A stretch of 64,000 nt of DNA from positions 4,659,483 to 4,723,482 of the forward strand of contig JADJQR010000001.1 in the NCBI GenBank assembly GCA_016712675.1, written 5' to 3'. The position numbers and the translations under genes were made by a program. Numbering within the stretch: the stretch's first letter is position 1; each line of letters begins with the position of its first letter. The DNA is from a bacterium (GTDB lineage: Bacteria; Krumholzibacteriota; Krumholzibacteriia; LZORAL124-64-63). The notes below the pieces were generated by a model. The model did no database searches. It worked only from the letters and a program-made list of their open reading frames with translations, and was not told the origin of the DNA. Below are positions 7,979 to 15,740 of the stretch, in pieces.

Positions 7979-8446
7979 ATGACTGATCCACCACGTGCCG
8001 GATGGACGATGCGAATGAACGACACGCCGACGTTCCCCGTCTTCATGATCGACCGCAAGGGATGGGTGCTGGGGGCGACGGACATCACTCCCCTCTCGCG
8101 CACATCACTCACCGGGCTCTGCCACGCGAGCCGGGCCGGTGTCCGCTACTACGACGCCGCCGGCAGCATCTGGACGTCGACGATCGCCAGGGCGCCGTAT
8201 CCCGTCAACATCTGGACAAGGATGCTGGGCCAGGTCTACAACCCGAGCTTCGCCATTGAGCTGGGCTGGACGAGAGGCGGGACGTTCACGCTGGCGGAAC
8301 TCCAGGATGAACTCTGCCGATGTGTCGATGCGGACGACGATATCCTGACGCAGTTCATGGAGCCGGAAAAGCTCAAGGCGCTCATTCGGGAAACGGGCGA
8401 CTTCACCCATCTGTTCAGGCGCATGAAGAAGATGAACATCATCTAG
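7979..8446 (+). CDS. Hypothetical protein, 155 residues
   Basis: I do not recognise a family. The product has no signal or membrane helix and looks like a compact alpha/beta cytosolic protein: TFPVFMIDRKGWVLGATDI, a Trp/Tyr-rich middle (RYYDAAGSIWTSTIARAPYP), then a helical C-terminus ending in LFRRMKKMNII. The composition and size resemble immunity or small housekeeping proteins, but that is only an impression. The ATG at 7979 has GAGGGG nine bases before it; internal ATGs at 8009 and 8015 are possible. The gene is flanked on both sides by copies of the palindromic repeat. Confidence 0.6.
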   Translation: MTDPPRAGWTMRMNDTPTFPVFMIDRKGWVLGATDITPLSRTSLTGLCHASRAGVRYYDAAGSIWTSTIARAPYPVNIWTRMLGQVYNPSFAIELGWTRGGTFTLAELQDELCRCVDADDDILTQFMEPEKLKALIRETGDFTHLFRRMKKMNII

Positions 8447-8476
8447 TGTGCTGAGTCCGCAGATCACGTCCAGCCC

Positions 8477-8494
8477 ACTTGCGCCGGCGCAAGT
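8477..8494. repeat. Palindromic repeat copy, full 18-base form
   Basis: ACTTGCGCCGGCGCAAGT, perfect, in the 84-base convergent gap between the hypothetical gene and the helicase. Confidence 0.92.
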
Positions 8495-8507
8495 CCCCAA
8501 CCCGGGA

Positions 8508-8523
8508 CGTGCGCCGGCGCACG
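8508..8523. repeat. Palindromic repeat copy, GTGC-armed variant
   Basis: CGTGCGCCGGCGCACG, perfect 16-base palindrome, 13 bases after the previous copy and eight bases from the helicase stop. The paired CTTGC and CGTGC forms also occur after the serpin gene. Confidence 0.9.
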
Positions 8524-8530
8524 GGCCTTC

Positions 8531-9928
8531 CTACCGCGGCCGCCCGAACGTCCGCCGCGCGGGCTTCGGCGCGGCGCCGGTGGCGTGGGGATCGCGGCGG
8601 GCTTCCGGCCGCGGCTCGAGCCGGCGGGCCGGTCCGCCGCTGGGGCGCGCGGGCCTCGCCGTCGCCGACCGGGCCTCCGGGCGCGCCGACGCCGGCACGC
8701 TCACCCCGCGCGGGGTCCAGTTGCCGTCCCGCTCCATCTTCGGCCGCGACGGCCGCGGCGGCGTCGACCCGTAGTCGAAGCCGTCCAGCAACCGGCGCTC
8801 GATGCGCGCGCCCAGCACGCGCTCGATGCCGCGCACCAGTCCTTCGTCCTCGGGCGTGGTGAAGGTGAACGCCTCGCCGGTCAGTTCCGCGCGGCCGGTG
8901 CGGCCGATGCGGTGGGTGTAGGCCTCGACGGTCGACGGCATGTCGTAGTTGATGACGTGCGAGATGGCGCTGATGTCGATGCCGCGGGCGGCCAGGTCGG
9001 TGGCGACCAGGATGTCGTAGCGGCCCTTCTTGAAGCCGTCGATGGCGGCCTGGCGGCGGTTCTGCGTCATGTTGCCCTGCAGGGCGCTGACGCGGTGGCC
9101 TTCGCGCTCGAGCACCTCGGCCAGGTGGCGGGCGCGGCGCTTGGTGCGCGTGAAGATGAGCACCTTGCCGGTGGCCTCGCGCTCGAGGACCTGCAGCAGG
9201 GCGGTGCCCTTGATGTTCTCGCGCATGGGGAACAGGGCGTGCGCGACCGTCGCGGCCGGCCGCGAGTGGCCGATCTCGATGGCTACCGGGCGCTGCAGGA
9301 TGCGGTCGGCCAGCTCGCGGATGTCCTTCGGCATGGTGGCCGAGAAGAACAGCGTCTGCCGCTGTGTCGGCAGCTGCGCGATGATGCGGCGCACGTCGGG
9401 CAAAAATCCCATGTCGCACATCTGGTCGGCCTCGTCCAGCACCAGCACCTCGATGGCGCGCAGGTCGATGGTGCCGCTGTCGACGTGGTCGAGCAGGCGG
9501 CCGGGGCAGGCGACGACCACGTCGACGCCGCGCCGCAGCTTCTCGTCCTGTGGTCTTTTCCCGACGCCGCCGTACACCGACACGCCCTGCAGGCCCACGG
9601 CGCCGCCGAACTGCGCGCCGGCCTGGCCGATCTGGTCGGCCAGCTCGCGCGTCGGCGCGAGGATCAGGCAGCGCGGGGCGCGCGCGCCCATCAGCCGCGG
9701 CCCGTTGGCCAGACGATGCGCGATGGGCAGCATGAAGGCCGCCGTCTTGCCGGTGCCGGTCTGGGCGATGCCCAGCACATCGTACCCTTCCAGCACGACC
9801 GGGATGGCCTTCTGCTGGATGGGCGTCGGCTTGGTGTAGCCGGCCTTGGTGACCGCGGCCAGCAGGCGGCGGTCCAGCGCGAAGGCAGTGAAATCCGAAT
9901 GTTCGTTGCTCAAGAAGAAATCTCCCAT
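8531..9928 (-). CDS. rhlE: DEAD-box RNA helicase, RhlE type
   Basis: The 465-residue protein is an ATP-dependent RNA helicase with all core motifs: the Q motif region GYTKPTPIQQKAIP, motif I AQTGTGKT (about 55-62), Ia PTRELA, II DEAD in VLVLDEADQM, III SAT and VI HRIGRTGR. The IPVVLEGYDVLGIAQTGTGK wording and the length match the RhlE subgroup. After about residue 375 comes an Arg/Pro/Ala-rich, basic, disordered tail, as is common for RNA-binding tails of this group. Such enzymes act in ribosome assembly and mRNA decay. A conserved 75-residue protein is encoded 29 bases upstream in the same direction and may be co-transcribed. Confidence 0.95.
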   Translation of the reverse strand: MGDFFLSNEHSDFTAFALDRRLLAAVTKAGYTKPTPIQQKAIPVVLEGYDVLGIAQTGTGKTAAFMLPIAHRLANGPRLMGARAPRCLILAPTRELADQIGQAGAQFGGAVGLQGVSVYGGVGKRPQDEKLRRGVDVVVACPGRLLDHVDSGTIDLRAIEVLVLDEADQMCDMGFLPDVRRIIAQLPTQRQTLFFSATMPKDIRELADRILQRPVAIEIGHSRPAATVAHALFPMRENIKGTALLQVLEREATGKVLIFTRTKRRARHLAEVLEREGHRVSALQGNMTQNRRQAAIDGFKKGRYDILVATDLAARGIDISAISHVINYDMPSTVEAYTHRIGRTGRAELTGEAFTFTTPEDEGLVRGIERVLGARIERRLLDGFDYGSTPPRPSRPKMERDGNWTPRGVSVPASARPEARSATARPARPSGGPARRLEPRPEARRDPHATGAAPKPARRTFGRPR

Positions 9929-9957
9929 GATCGGCGCGGGGGCGGCGACAGAACTGT

Positions 9958-10185
9958 CTATCGCTCGTTCCCGCGCTTGAAGTTGCCGGTCACTTTCGCC
10001 ATGGCCAGCTGCTGCGCGCGGGCGTCGAGGCCCGCCACGCGCTTGAGAAAGGCCTGCGCGTCATCGCCCTTGAGGATCATGACCTGGCGGCCCTGCCAGG
10101 TGATGAACACCTTGCCGCCGGCGCTCGCCTGGTAGGCGAACGGCTCCTCGGCGAGGCGGCCACGCTGGTCCTTGGGCTTGCCCAT
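9958..10185 (-). CDS. Small conserved protein, 75 residues, helicase-linked
   Basis: The product has EPFAYQASAGGKVFITWQG, then RQVMILKGDDAQAFLKRVA and a basic end VTGNFKRGNER. The beta-hairpin then helix layout and high conservation-like pattern suggest a real small cytosolic protein. I do not know a function. It lies directly upstream of the DEAD-box helicase on the same strand, so a joint RNA role is plausible but inferred. ATG at 10185 or the in-frame ATG at 10194 are both possible starts. Confidence 0.7.
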   Translation of the reverse strand: MGKPKDQRGRLAEEPFAYQASAGGKVFITWQGRQVMILKGDDAQAFLKRVAGLDARAQQLAMAKVTGNFKRGNER

Positions 10186-10411
10186 GGTCCTCATTCGATG
10201 TGCGGGCGCGATCCGGCCCGGCTGCCGACGGCAGACCGATGCCCTTGGCGCCAACGCGCTGGTCGTGTTTCGACGTGGAAGCGGAGATCCCGCAGCCTCG
10301 TGACGCCGCGTCGAGGCGGCGTTCCGCGCGGTACGGGTCCAGGCCAGAGGGCGGAGGAAGCGTCCAGGCGGCATGGGGGCCGGCCTTGGGGCCGGGCGCC
10401 ATGTGGCTGTA

Positions 10412-10440
10412 TATATCGTCGTTGAATGGCGATATCGCAA
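10412..10440 (-). promoter_or_regulatory. Possible sigma-70-type promoter
   Basis: On the minus strand TTGCGA is followed after 17 bases by GATATA, inside a small AT-rich patch that also has the palindrome GCGATATCGC. It would drive the small gene and helicase with a leader of about 200 bases. The 300-base gap 10186-10489 holds no gene that I can support. Confidence 0.3.
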
Positions 10441-10489
10441 GTTGCGATTGCCGGCCCGCCGTGACGAGCCGGCGTGGCGATCGCGGGGG

Positions 10490-11278
10490 CTAGGGCATCG
10501 AGTAGACAATCCTCAATGGGTACTCCTCCAGCTTTGTGTAGAGCCGCCGCCAGATCACGTACTGGAACCCGTCCTGCTCGAACCGCGCCGTCGGTGTCGG
10601 CGTCGCACTCTCGATCCGGGCGCCCAGCGGCAGCCGGACCTTGCGCCAGACCAGGTTGTCGTCCGCGTAGTTGCCGCTGCGGACGTAGAAGAACCTGCCG
10701 TCGAGCTGTTCGGTCCCGAGCGAAGTTTCGCGACCGACGATCGTCCATGCCTCACCCGGCGCCACCGGGACCGGCAGCTTCATGGTGACCGACACCGACT
10801 CCTCGTCGAGCGCGGCCCAGCGCTCGCGCGGCGGGTCGAAAACAGGCGTGAGCGGGTTCCCGTAACCGTCGCGCCAGGCGCGCTGGTCGATCACGGTGCG
10901 CTCCCAGGGCCCGAGCCCGACGCGGTACTCGGTGATGACGCGATTCGAATCGTTCACGTTGTGGCGGACCCACCACGAGGTGACGCTGCCGTCGGCGTGG
11001 ATCTCGTCGAAGTGGCGGAGGTCGTAGACGGGACGCGCGGGTTCGGCTTCCCGCGCCGGGCGCCCGGAGAACGTGCGCGGGTCGATGTCGTCGTCGGTCA
11101 GTTCGTACAGCACCGAGTCGGTCTGCAGCAGGTAGCTGGCAGGCTCCGTGCGCACCAGCACGCCTTCAAGGCGCGTGCCGTCCGTCAGGACGACCTGCCA
11201 CGGTGCGGCGGCCAGGGCTCCGCCGGCGGCGGTGAGCGCGGAGAACGCCAGGCCCAGGATCAGGAAGCAGCTACGCAT
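10490..11278 (-). CDS. Secreted hypothetical protein, 262 residues
   Basis: A signal peptide (LILGLAFSALTAAGGALAAA) is followed by a domain that opens WQVVLTDGTRLEGVLVRTEP, a pattern seen in small beta-barrel domains such as SHOCT- or LSm-like folds at the start of envelope proteins. The middle (WVRHNVNDSNRVITEYRVGL) and end (FQYVIWRRLYTKLEEYPLRI) are beta-rich. I do not recognise a family and no catalytic residues stand out. The ATG at 11278 has AAAGGGGA at the right distance. It follows the anti-sigma gene by 13 bases, so it is probably in that operon and may be a regulon or sensing component. Confidence 0.7.
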   Translation of the reverse strand: MRSCFLILGLAFSALTAAGGALAAAPWQVVLTDGTRLEGVLVRTEPASYLLQTDSVLYELTDDDIDPRTFSGRPAREAEPARPVYDLRHFDEIHADGSVTSWWVRHNVNDSNRVITEYRVGLGPWERTVIDQRAWRDGYGNPLTPVFDPPRERWAALDEESVSVTMKLPVPVAPGEAWTIVGRETSLGTEQLDGRFFYVRSGNYADDNLVWRKVRLPLGARIESATPTPTARFEQDGFQYVIWRRLYTKLEEYPLRIVYSMP

Positions 11279-11291
11279 GACGGGTCCCCTT

Positions 11292-11723
11292 TCAGCGAAC
11301 GGTGCCGGTTGCCTGGTCATAGCAGCCGGACTCAAGGACGGCCGTGGCGCCCGGGATCTCCCCGAAGCGAAGGGCCACGACCGGGCCACCGCGTAGGGCG
11401 GGCACGCTTGCCGGTCGCCGCACCAGCGGCGGCGCCAGCAACAGCAGGCCCAGCGCGGCGGCCACCGCTGCCGCCGCCGTGATCCGGATGCGGCGCCTGC
11501 CTGCATCACGCGCACGGCGCGTGGCGGGCGCCGGTACGGCCGCCGCCGTCGCCTCGCCCCGCAGGACCTCGCGGGCCAGGGCGCCGAACCGCTGCCGGGC
11601 CGCCAGTTCGGCCTGCCGTGCGGGCGAGGCCGCGGTCTCGGCGTCGAACGCCGCCGTCGCCGCGGCGTCCAGTTCGCCGTCCAGGTACGCTTCGAGCCGT
11701 TCCTGCCAGTTCTCAGATGCCAT
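11292..11723 (-). CDS. Anti-sigma factor-like membrane protein
   Basis: The 143-residue protein has an N-terminal anti-sigma-type helix region (WQERLEAYLDGELDAAATAA), an Arg-rich stretch and one membrane helix (ITAAAAVAAALGLLLLAPPL, about residues 81-100), leaving a short outside tail. The LDGELD segment matches the start of ZAS-family domains, but the HXXXCXXC zinc motif is missing, so it is a zinc-free variant. The start overlaps the end of the sigma gene by 11 bases, the usual coupled layout of an ECF sigma factor and its antagonist. It would hold the sigma factor at the membrane until a signal arrives. Confidence 0.8.
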   Translation of the reverse strand: MASENWQERLEAYLDGELDAAATAAFDAETAASPARQAELAARQRFGALAREVLRGEATAAAVPAPATRRARDAGRRRIRITAAAAVAAALGLLLLAPPLVRRPASVPALRGGPVVALRFGEIPGATAVLESGCYDQATGTVR

Positions 11724-12243
11724 GGCCGAGCCTCTCGAGGTGCTCGCGCAGCTTGCGCACCGCATGGTGCTTGCGCGAGGCGATGGTGCCGCTGCTGACG
11801 CCGAGGATCGCGGCGATCTCGGCGTAGGTGAGTCCTTCGATCTCGCTGAGGAAGAACGCCGAACGCTGGTCCTCCGGCAGCGCGGCCAGGGCGGCGCGCA
11901 GGTCGTGATCCAGCTGCTCGTTCTCGAGCGCGCGGTCGGGCCGAGAAGCGGCCGTCGCCGTTGCCGTGTCGGCATCGCGTTCGGTCTCGGGCCGTTCGTG
12001 ACGTCCCCGCACGCGCCGTCGCCGCAGGTGGTCCAGCGCGCAGGAGCGCGCCACGGTGAAGACCAGCGCGCTGCCGGCGGTCTCGGCGTGGGCGTCGAGC
12101 TTGAGGAAGGTCTCCTGCACGAGATCGCGAGCCACCTCCGCATCGCCGGTCAGCGCGCGCAGGTACCGCTGCACGCCGGCAGCGTGCGCGGCGACCAGTG
12201 AGGTCAGCCGGTTCGATGGCGGCTTGGGGCACGTGTCAGGCAC
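11713..12243 (-). CDS. ECF RNA polymerase sigma factor
   Basis: The 176-residue protein has region 2 (VQRYLRALTGDAEVARDLVQ, then ETFLKL, with FTVARSCALDHLRRRR) and region 4 (LPEDQRSAFFLSEIEGLTYA, then EIAAILGVSSGTIASRKHHA), the full group-4 sigma-70 layout. It would direct RNA polymerase to promoters of an envelope or stress regulon. The GTG at 12243 is preferred: it has GGGGGA upstream and gives the normal length, whereas the frame extends to 12489 through sequence with the palindromic repeat. The gene is paired with the anti-sigma gene and is divergent from a second sigma factor at 12508. Confidence 0.9.
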   Translation of the reverse strand: MPDTCPKPPSNRLTSLVAAHAAGVQRYLRALTGDAEVARDLVQETFLKLDAHAETAGSALVFTVARSCALDHLRRRRVRGRHERPETERDADTATATAASRPDRALENEQLDHDLRAALAALPEDQRSAFFLSEIEGLTYAEIAAILGVSSGTIASRKHHAVRKLREHLERLGHGI

Positions 12244-12391
12244 GGGATCCCCCGGTTTGCGGTGGCCAGCGTTCCGTTCCGGAGGAGTAGACGCAGTCGG
12301 CGTCGGATTCTTCAAAGGCAAATGCGGGTTGGCGCCCAAGCGCTTGGCGCGGCCGACAAGGCCGCCGCGAAACGTGACTATTTTGTGAGCA

Positions 12392-12405
12392 TTGCGCCGG
12401 CGCAA
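12392..12405. repeat. Palindromic repeat copy, TTGCGCCGGCGCAA
   Basis: This perfect 14-base palindrome sits in the divergent region between two ECF sigma genes, about 70 bases upstream of the predicted promoter of the plus-strand sigma gene. Confidence 0.9.
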
Positions 12406-12472
12406 GTAGCCAATATGCAAAAATACATACTTAGTGATGCGTCGATTCCGCGACCTCACCCCGAGTCCGGGA

Positions 12473-12501
12473 CTGACAATAGATGACAATTATGGTATGC
12501 T
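12473..12501 (+). promoter_or_regulatory. Sigma-70-type promoter, probably giving a leaderless mRNA
   Basis: CTGACA (12473-12478), a 17-base spacer and TATGCT (12496-12501) preceded by TGG form a good extended -10 promoter. The start site expected 6-7 bases later falls on or next to the ATG at 12508. No Shine-Dalgarno sequence precedes that ATG, so the mRNA would be leaderless. Confidence 0.6.
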
Positions 12502-12507
12502 ATGTTC

Positions 12508-13068
12508 ATGTCGAATCGCGCCAAAACCGAGATGACGCGGCTGCTGTTGGGGGCCGGGGCGCTGGAACACGAGCAACTCGTGTCCCTGCTCTATGCCGAA
12601 CTGCGCGCCGCCGCCGGCCGCCTGATGGTGCGCGAACGCCTGGACCACACTCTGCAGCCGACCGCCCTGGTGCACGAGGCGTGGCTGCGGCTGGTGGACC
12701 AGGATCGCGTGGCCTGGACGGATCGGGCGCACTTCTACGGCATCGCCGCGCGGTGCATGCGGCAGGTGCTGGTGGACCACGCGCGCGGGCGCGCGGCCGA
12801 CAAGCGTGGCGGCGGCTGGGCGCAGGTCACCCTGGACGAGGGGTTGCTGGCGGCCGAACGCCGCGAGCTGGACCTGCTGGCGCTGGACGAGGCGCTCACG
12901 AAGCTGGCGCTGCTGGACCCGCGCGCGGCGCAGGTGGTCGAACGGCGGGTGTTCGGCGGCATGACCATCGAGGAGATCGCGGCCGACCTGGAGGTCTCGC
13001 CGCGCACCGTCGACGGTGACTGGTCCACCGCGCGGCTGTGGCTGACGCGCGAGCTGGAAGGGCGCTGA
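12508..13068 (+). CDS. ECF-like sigma factor linked to a Ser/Thr kinase (PF07638 type)
   Basis: The 186-residue protein is of the Sigma70_ECF type found with protein kinases: LVSLLYAELRAAAGRLMVRE, then HTLQPTALVHEAWLRLVDQD and the hallmark HFYGIAARCMRQVLVDHARG with ARGRAADKRGGG, followed by region 4 (DPRAAQVVERRVFGGMTIEE then IAADLEVSPRTVDGDWSTAR). The kinase gene begins two bases after its stop, so sigma activity and phosphorylation are probably linked. ATG at 12508 is preferred over 12502 because the predicted -10 element overlaps the latter. There is no ribosome site, in keeping with leaderless translation. Confidence 0.92.
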   Translation: MSNRAKTEMTRLLLGAGALEHEQLVSLLYAELRAAAGRLMVRERLDHTLQPTALVHEAWLRLVDQDRVAWTDRAHFYGIAARCMRQVLVDHARGRAADKRGGGWAQVTLDEGLLAAERRELDLLALDEALTKLALLDPRAAQVVERRVFGGMTIEEIAADLEVSPRTVDGDWSTARLWLTRELEGR

Positions 13069-13070
13069 GC

Positions 13071-15668
13071 GTGGACGCGGCGCGCTACCGGCTGGTCAAG
13101 GACGTGCTGGTGGGCGCGCTGGGGCTGCAGGGCGCCGACCGGCGCGCGTGGCTGGACGAGGCCTGCGCCGGCGATCCCGGACTGCGCGCCGAGGTGGAGG
13201 ATCTGCTGGCGCGCGAGGGCGCGCCGTCGACGATCGTCGATGCCGGGTTGCCGGCGGCCGTGGCGGCCGTGCAGGCGCTCGCGATCGAGTCGGCGCCGCC
13301 GGCGCCGTTGCCCGACAGCATCGGCCCCTACCGCATCACCGGCCTGCTGGGCGAAGGCGGCATGGGCACCGTCTACCGCGGCGAGCAGGAGGTGCCGATC
13401 CGCCGCGAGGTCGCCGTCAAGGTGCTGCGGCGCGGGCTGGACACCGAGCGCGTGCTGGAGCGCTTCGCCTGGGAGCGGCGCACGCTCGAGCGCATGGACC
13501 ACCCGCACATCGCGCGCATCCTCGACGCGGGCACAGCGCAGGACGGGCGGCCCTACGTGGTGCTCGAGCTGGTCGACGGCCAGCCGGTCACGCGATGGTG
13601 CGACGCGCACGCGCTGACGGTGGCCGCGCGCGTGGACCTGATGATCGCCGTTTGCCGCGCCGTGCAGCATGCGCACGACCGCGGCGTGCTGCACCGCGAC
13701 CTGAAGCCGGGCAACGTGCTGGTGCGCGAAGTGGACGGGCGGCCGGTGCCGTGCGTGATCGACTTCGGCATCGCCAAGGCGCTGGATCCCACCGACGGCC
13801 TGCTGACGCTGACCGGCCTGCAGTTGGGCACCCCGGCCTACATGAGCCCCGAGCAGCGGGCGGGCGATGCCGCCGGCGTCGACGTGCGCAGCGACGTCTA
13901 CGCGCTGGGCGTGATCCTCTACGAGCTGCTGGCGGGCGTCCGGCCCTTCGCCGACGGCGCGCCGACAGGCGACGTGCCGCCGGCCCCTCCTTCCAGCCGC
14001 CGCGACCGGACCGAAACGGCCCGCGCCCTGCGCGGCGACCTGGACCACATCTGCCTGATGGCCATCCGCCACGAACCGCAGCGGCGCTACGTCTCGGCTG
14101 GCGCGCTGGCCGATGACCTCGAGCGGTTCCGCCAGGGACGGCCCGTGCTGGCCAGCGGCGATGCCTGGACCTATCGGCTGCGCAAGGCGGCGCGCCGGCA
14201 TCCGGCGGCGACCGCGGCGACCGTGGCGCTGGCGGTGTTCCTGGTCAGCGGCGCGGTGTTCCTGGTCTGGCACGGCGAGCGGCTGGAGCGTGAGCGCACG
14301 CGGGCGCTGGCGGCCGAGGCGCAGGCGCGCGAGCAGGAGCGCACCGCGCGCGACACGGCCGAGTTCCTGGAGAACCTGCTGGCGGACATCGACCCCGAGC
14401 AGGGCGTCGGCGCCCAGGTCACCGCCAGCGCACTGCTGGAGCGCGGAGCCGAACGTCTGGAGACCGAGCTGGCCGACCAGCCGCTGCTGCGCGCGCGGCT
14501 GCTGCGGATCATCGGCAGGTCGCGGCACAGCCTGGCCGAGCACGAGCCGGCGCTGGCGCTGGTGGACCGCGCGCTGGCGGCTGCGGCGCAGGGGCCGGAC
14601 TCCATGGCCGCGCTGGTCGAAACGGCGGATCTGCACGAACTGCGGGCGACCGTGCTCTACGACATGAGTCGCTACGCGGAGGCGGAAGCCGCAGACCGCC
14701 GGGCCCTCGAGCAGTTTCGTCGCCTGCACGGCGGCGGCAGCCGCGACGAGGTGACCGTCCTGGACGGCCTGGCCATGGCGTTGCAGGCCCAATCGCGCGT
14801 GGACGAGGCGGTGGAGGTCCTGCGCGAGTCGATCCGCATCGGGTTGCTGCTGGGCGAGGAGGCGGCGCAGGATGTGGCCTGGTCTCGCAGCAACCTGGGC
14901 TACCTGCTCTACCAGAAGGGCGCCTGGGCCGAGGCGGTCGAGGTGCTGCAATTGGCGCTGGATGCGCAGCGGCGCCTGATTCCGCACGACAACATCGAGC
15001 TGGCCGGCTCGCTGAACAACCTGGGCGGGATGTTCCTCGAGCTGGAGCAGTACGACATGGCGGAGCGCCTGCTGACCGAGGCCCTGGACATGTACCGGCG
15101 CATCTACCAGGGGCGGCACCCGGCGGTGGCGCGGGGGATGATCACGCTGGGCGGTGTGGCGCTGCGGCAGGGCGATGTGGAGCGCGCCGCGGCGCTGATC
15201 GAGCCGGGCGTGGCCCTGGCCCTGGAGCTGCTGGCGCCCGACCATCCGCACGCGACGGCCGCGCAGCTGGTGCTGGCGCGATTGCGGCGCGACCAGGGGC
15301 GTGCGGTCGAGGCCGAGAAGCTGTTCCGCCAGGTCGTGGCGACGCGCGAGCGCGTCCTGGGTCCGGACCACCGGCGCACGCGCGATTCCCGCAGCAGCCT
15401 GGCCGAGTTTCTGCTGCACCAGCGCCGCTGGGCCGAGGCGCGCGCGCTGCTGCGCGACCTGCTGCCGGCCGAGGAGGCGCGGCTGCCGGACGACCACCCC
15501 GGTCTGAACGAGCTGCGCACGCGCCTGGCCGAGGCCGAGCTGCGCCTGGACGGCGCCAATGAGGCGCGCGCGCTGCTGCAGCAGGCGCTGCCGCAGCTGG
15601 AACGGGCGCTGGGGTCGGACCACTCCGCGACGCGGCAGGCCCGGGAGCTGCTGGCATCGGCGGGGTAG
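13071..15668 (+). CDS. Membrane Ser/Thr protein kinase with TPR sensor region
   Basis: The 865-residue protein has a kinase domain at about residues 85-355 with the P-loop LLGEGGMGTVYRG, catalytic Lys in VAVKVLRRG, HRDLKPGN (208-215), DFG (231-233) and GTPAYMSPEQ. One membrane helix follows (TVALAVFLVSGAVFLVW), then a coiled segment rich in Glu/Arg and at least eight TPR repeats (for example LDEALAALGD-like units such as SLNNLGGMFLELEQYDMAER). The TPR part would lie outside the cytoplasm and could sense protein or peptide partners. The GTG at 13071 is chosen because it follows the sigma stop by two bases with GGAAGG upstream; an ATG at 13038 would overlap the sigma gene by 31 bases. Confidence 0.93.
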   Translation: MDAARYRLVKDVLVGALGLQGADRRAWLDEACAGDPGLRAEVEDLLAREGAPSTIVDAGLPAAVAAVQALAIESAPPAPLPDSIGPYRITGLLGEGGMGTVYRGEQEVPIRREVAVKVLRRGLDTERVLERFAWERRTLERMDHPHIARILDAGTAQDGRPYVVLELVDGQPVTRWCDAHALTVAARVDLMIAVCRAVQHAHDRGVLHRDLKPGNVLVREVDGRPVPCVIDFGIAKALDPTDGLLTLTGLQLGTPAYMSPEQRAGDAAGVDVRSDVYALGVILYELLAGVRPFADGAPTGDVPPAPPSSRRDRTETARALRGDLDHICLMAIRHEPQRRYVSAGALADDLERFRQGRPVLASGDAWTYRLRKAARRHPAATAATVALAVFLVSGAVFLVWHGERLERERTRALAAEAQAREQERTARDTAEFLENLLADIDPEQGVGAQVTASALLERGAERLETELADQPLLRARLLRIIGRSRHSLAEHEPALALVDRALAAAAQGPDSMAALVETADLHELRATVLYDMSRYAEAEAADRRALEQFRRLHGGGSRDEVTVLDGLAMALQAQSRVDEAVEVLRESIRIGLLLGEEAAQDVAWSRSNLGYLLYQKGAWAEAVEVLQLALDAQRRLIPHDNIELAGSLNNLGGMFLELEQYDMAERLLTEALDMYRRIYQGRHPAVARGMITLGGVALRQGDVERAAALIEPGVALALELLAPDHPHATAAQLVLARLRRDQGRAVEAEKLFRQVVATRERVLGPDHRRTRDSRSSLAEFLLHQRRWAEARALLRDLLPAEEARLPDDHPGLNELRTRLAEAELRLDGANEARALLQQALPQLERALGSDHSATRQARELLASAG

Positions 15669-15689
15669 GGCGTCATCCAGGACAGCGGA

Positions 15690-15713
15690 GGGCGGGCCGC
15701 CCTCGACCCGCCC
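15690..15713. terminator. GC hairpin between convergent genes
   Basis: GGGCGGG (15690-15696) pairs with CCCGCCC (15707-15713) over a 10-base loop, in the 72-base gap between the kinase stop and the cytolysin-like stop. There is a C-rich but no T-rich tail, so this is a possible rather than a sure terminator. Confidence 0.4.
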
Positions 15714-15740
15714 GTCCCGCGCCCCCCCACCGGCCTTCCG

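Noticed and set aside
11292-11723. Zinc-binding anti-sigma (ZAS) domain
   Set aside because: The HXXXCXXC motif is absent; only the general fold and gene position support the anti-sigma call.
12735-15623. A 962-codon open frame on the minus strand
   Set aside because: It is the antisense shadow of the kinase gene, rich in Arg, Gln and Ala with no recognisable motif.
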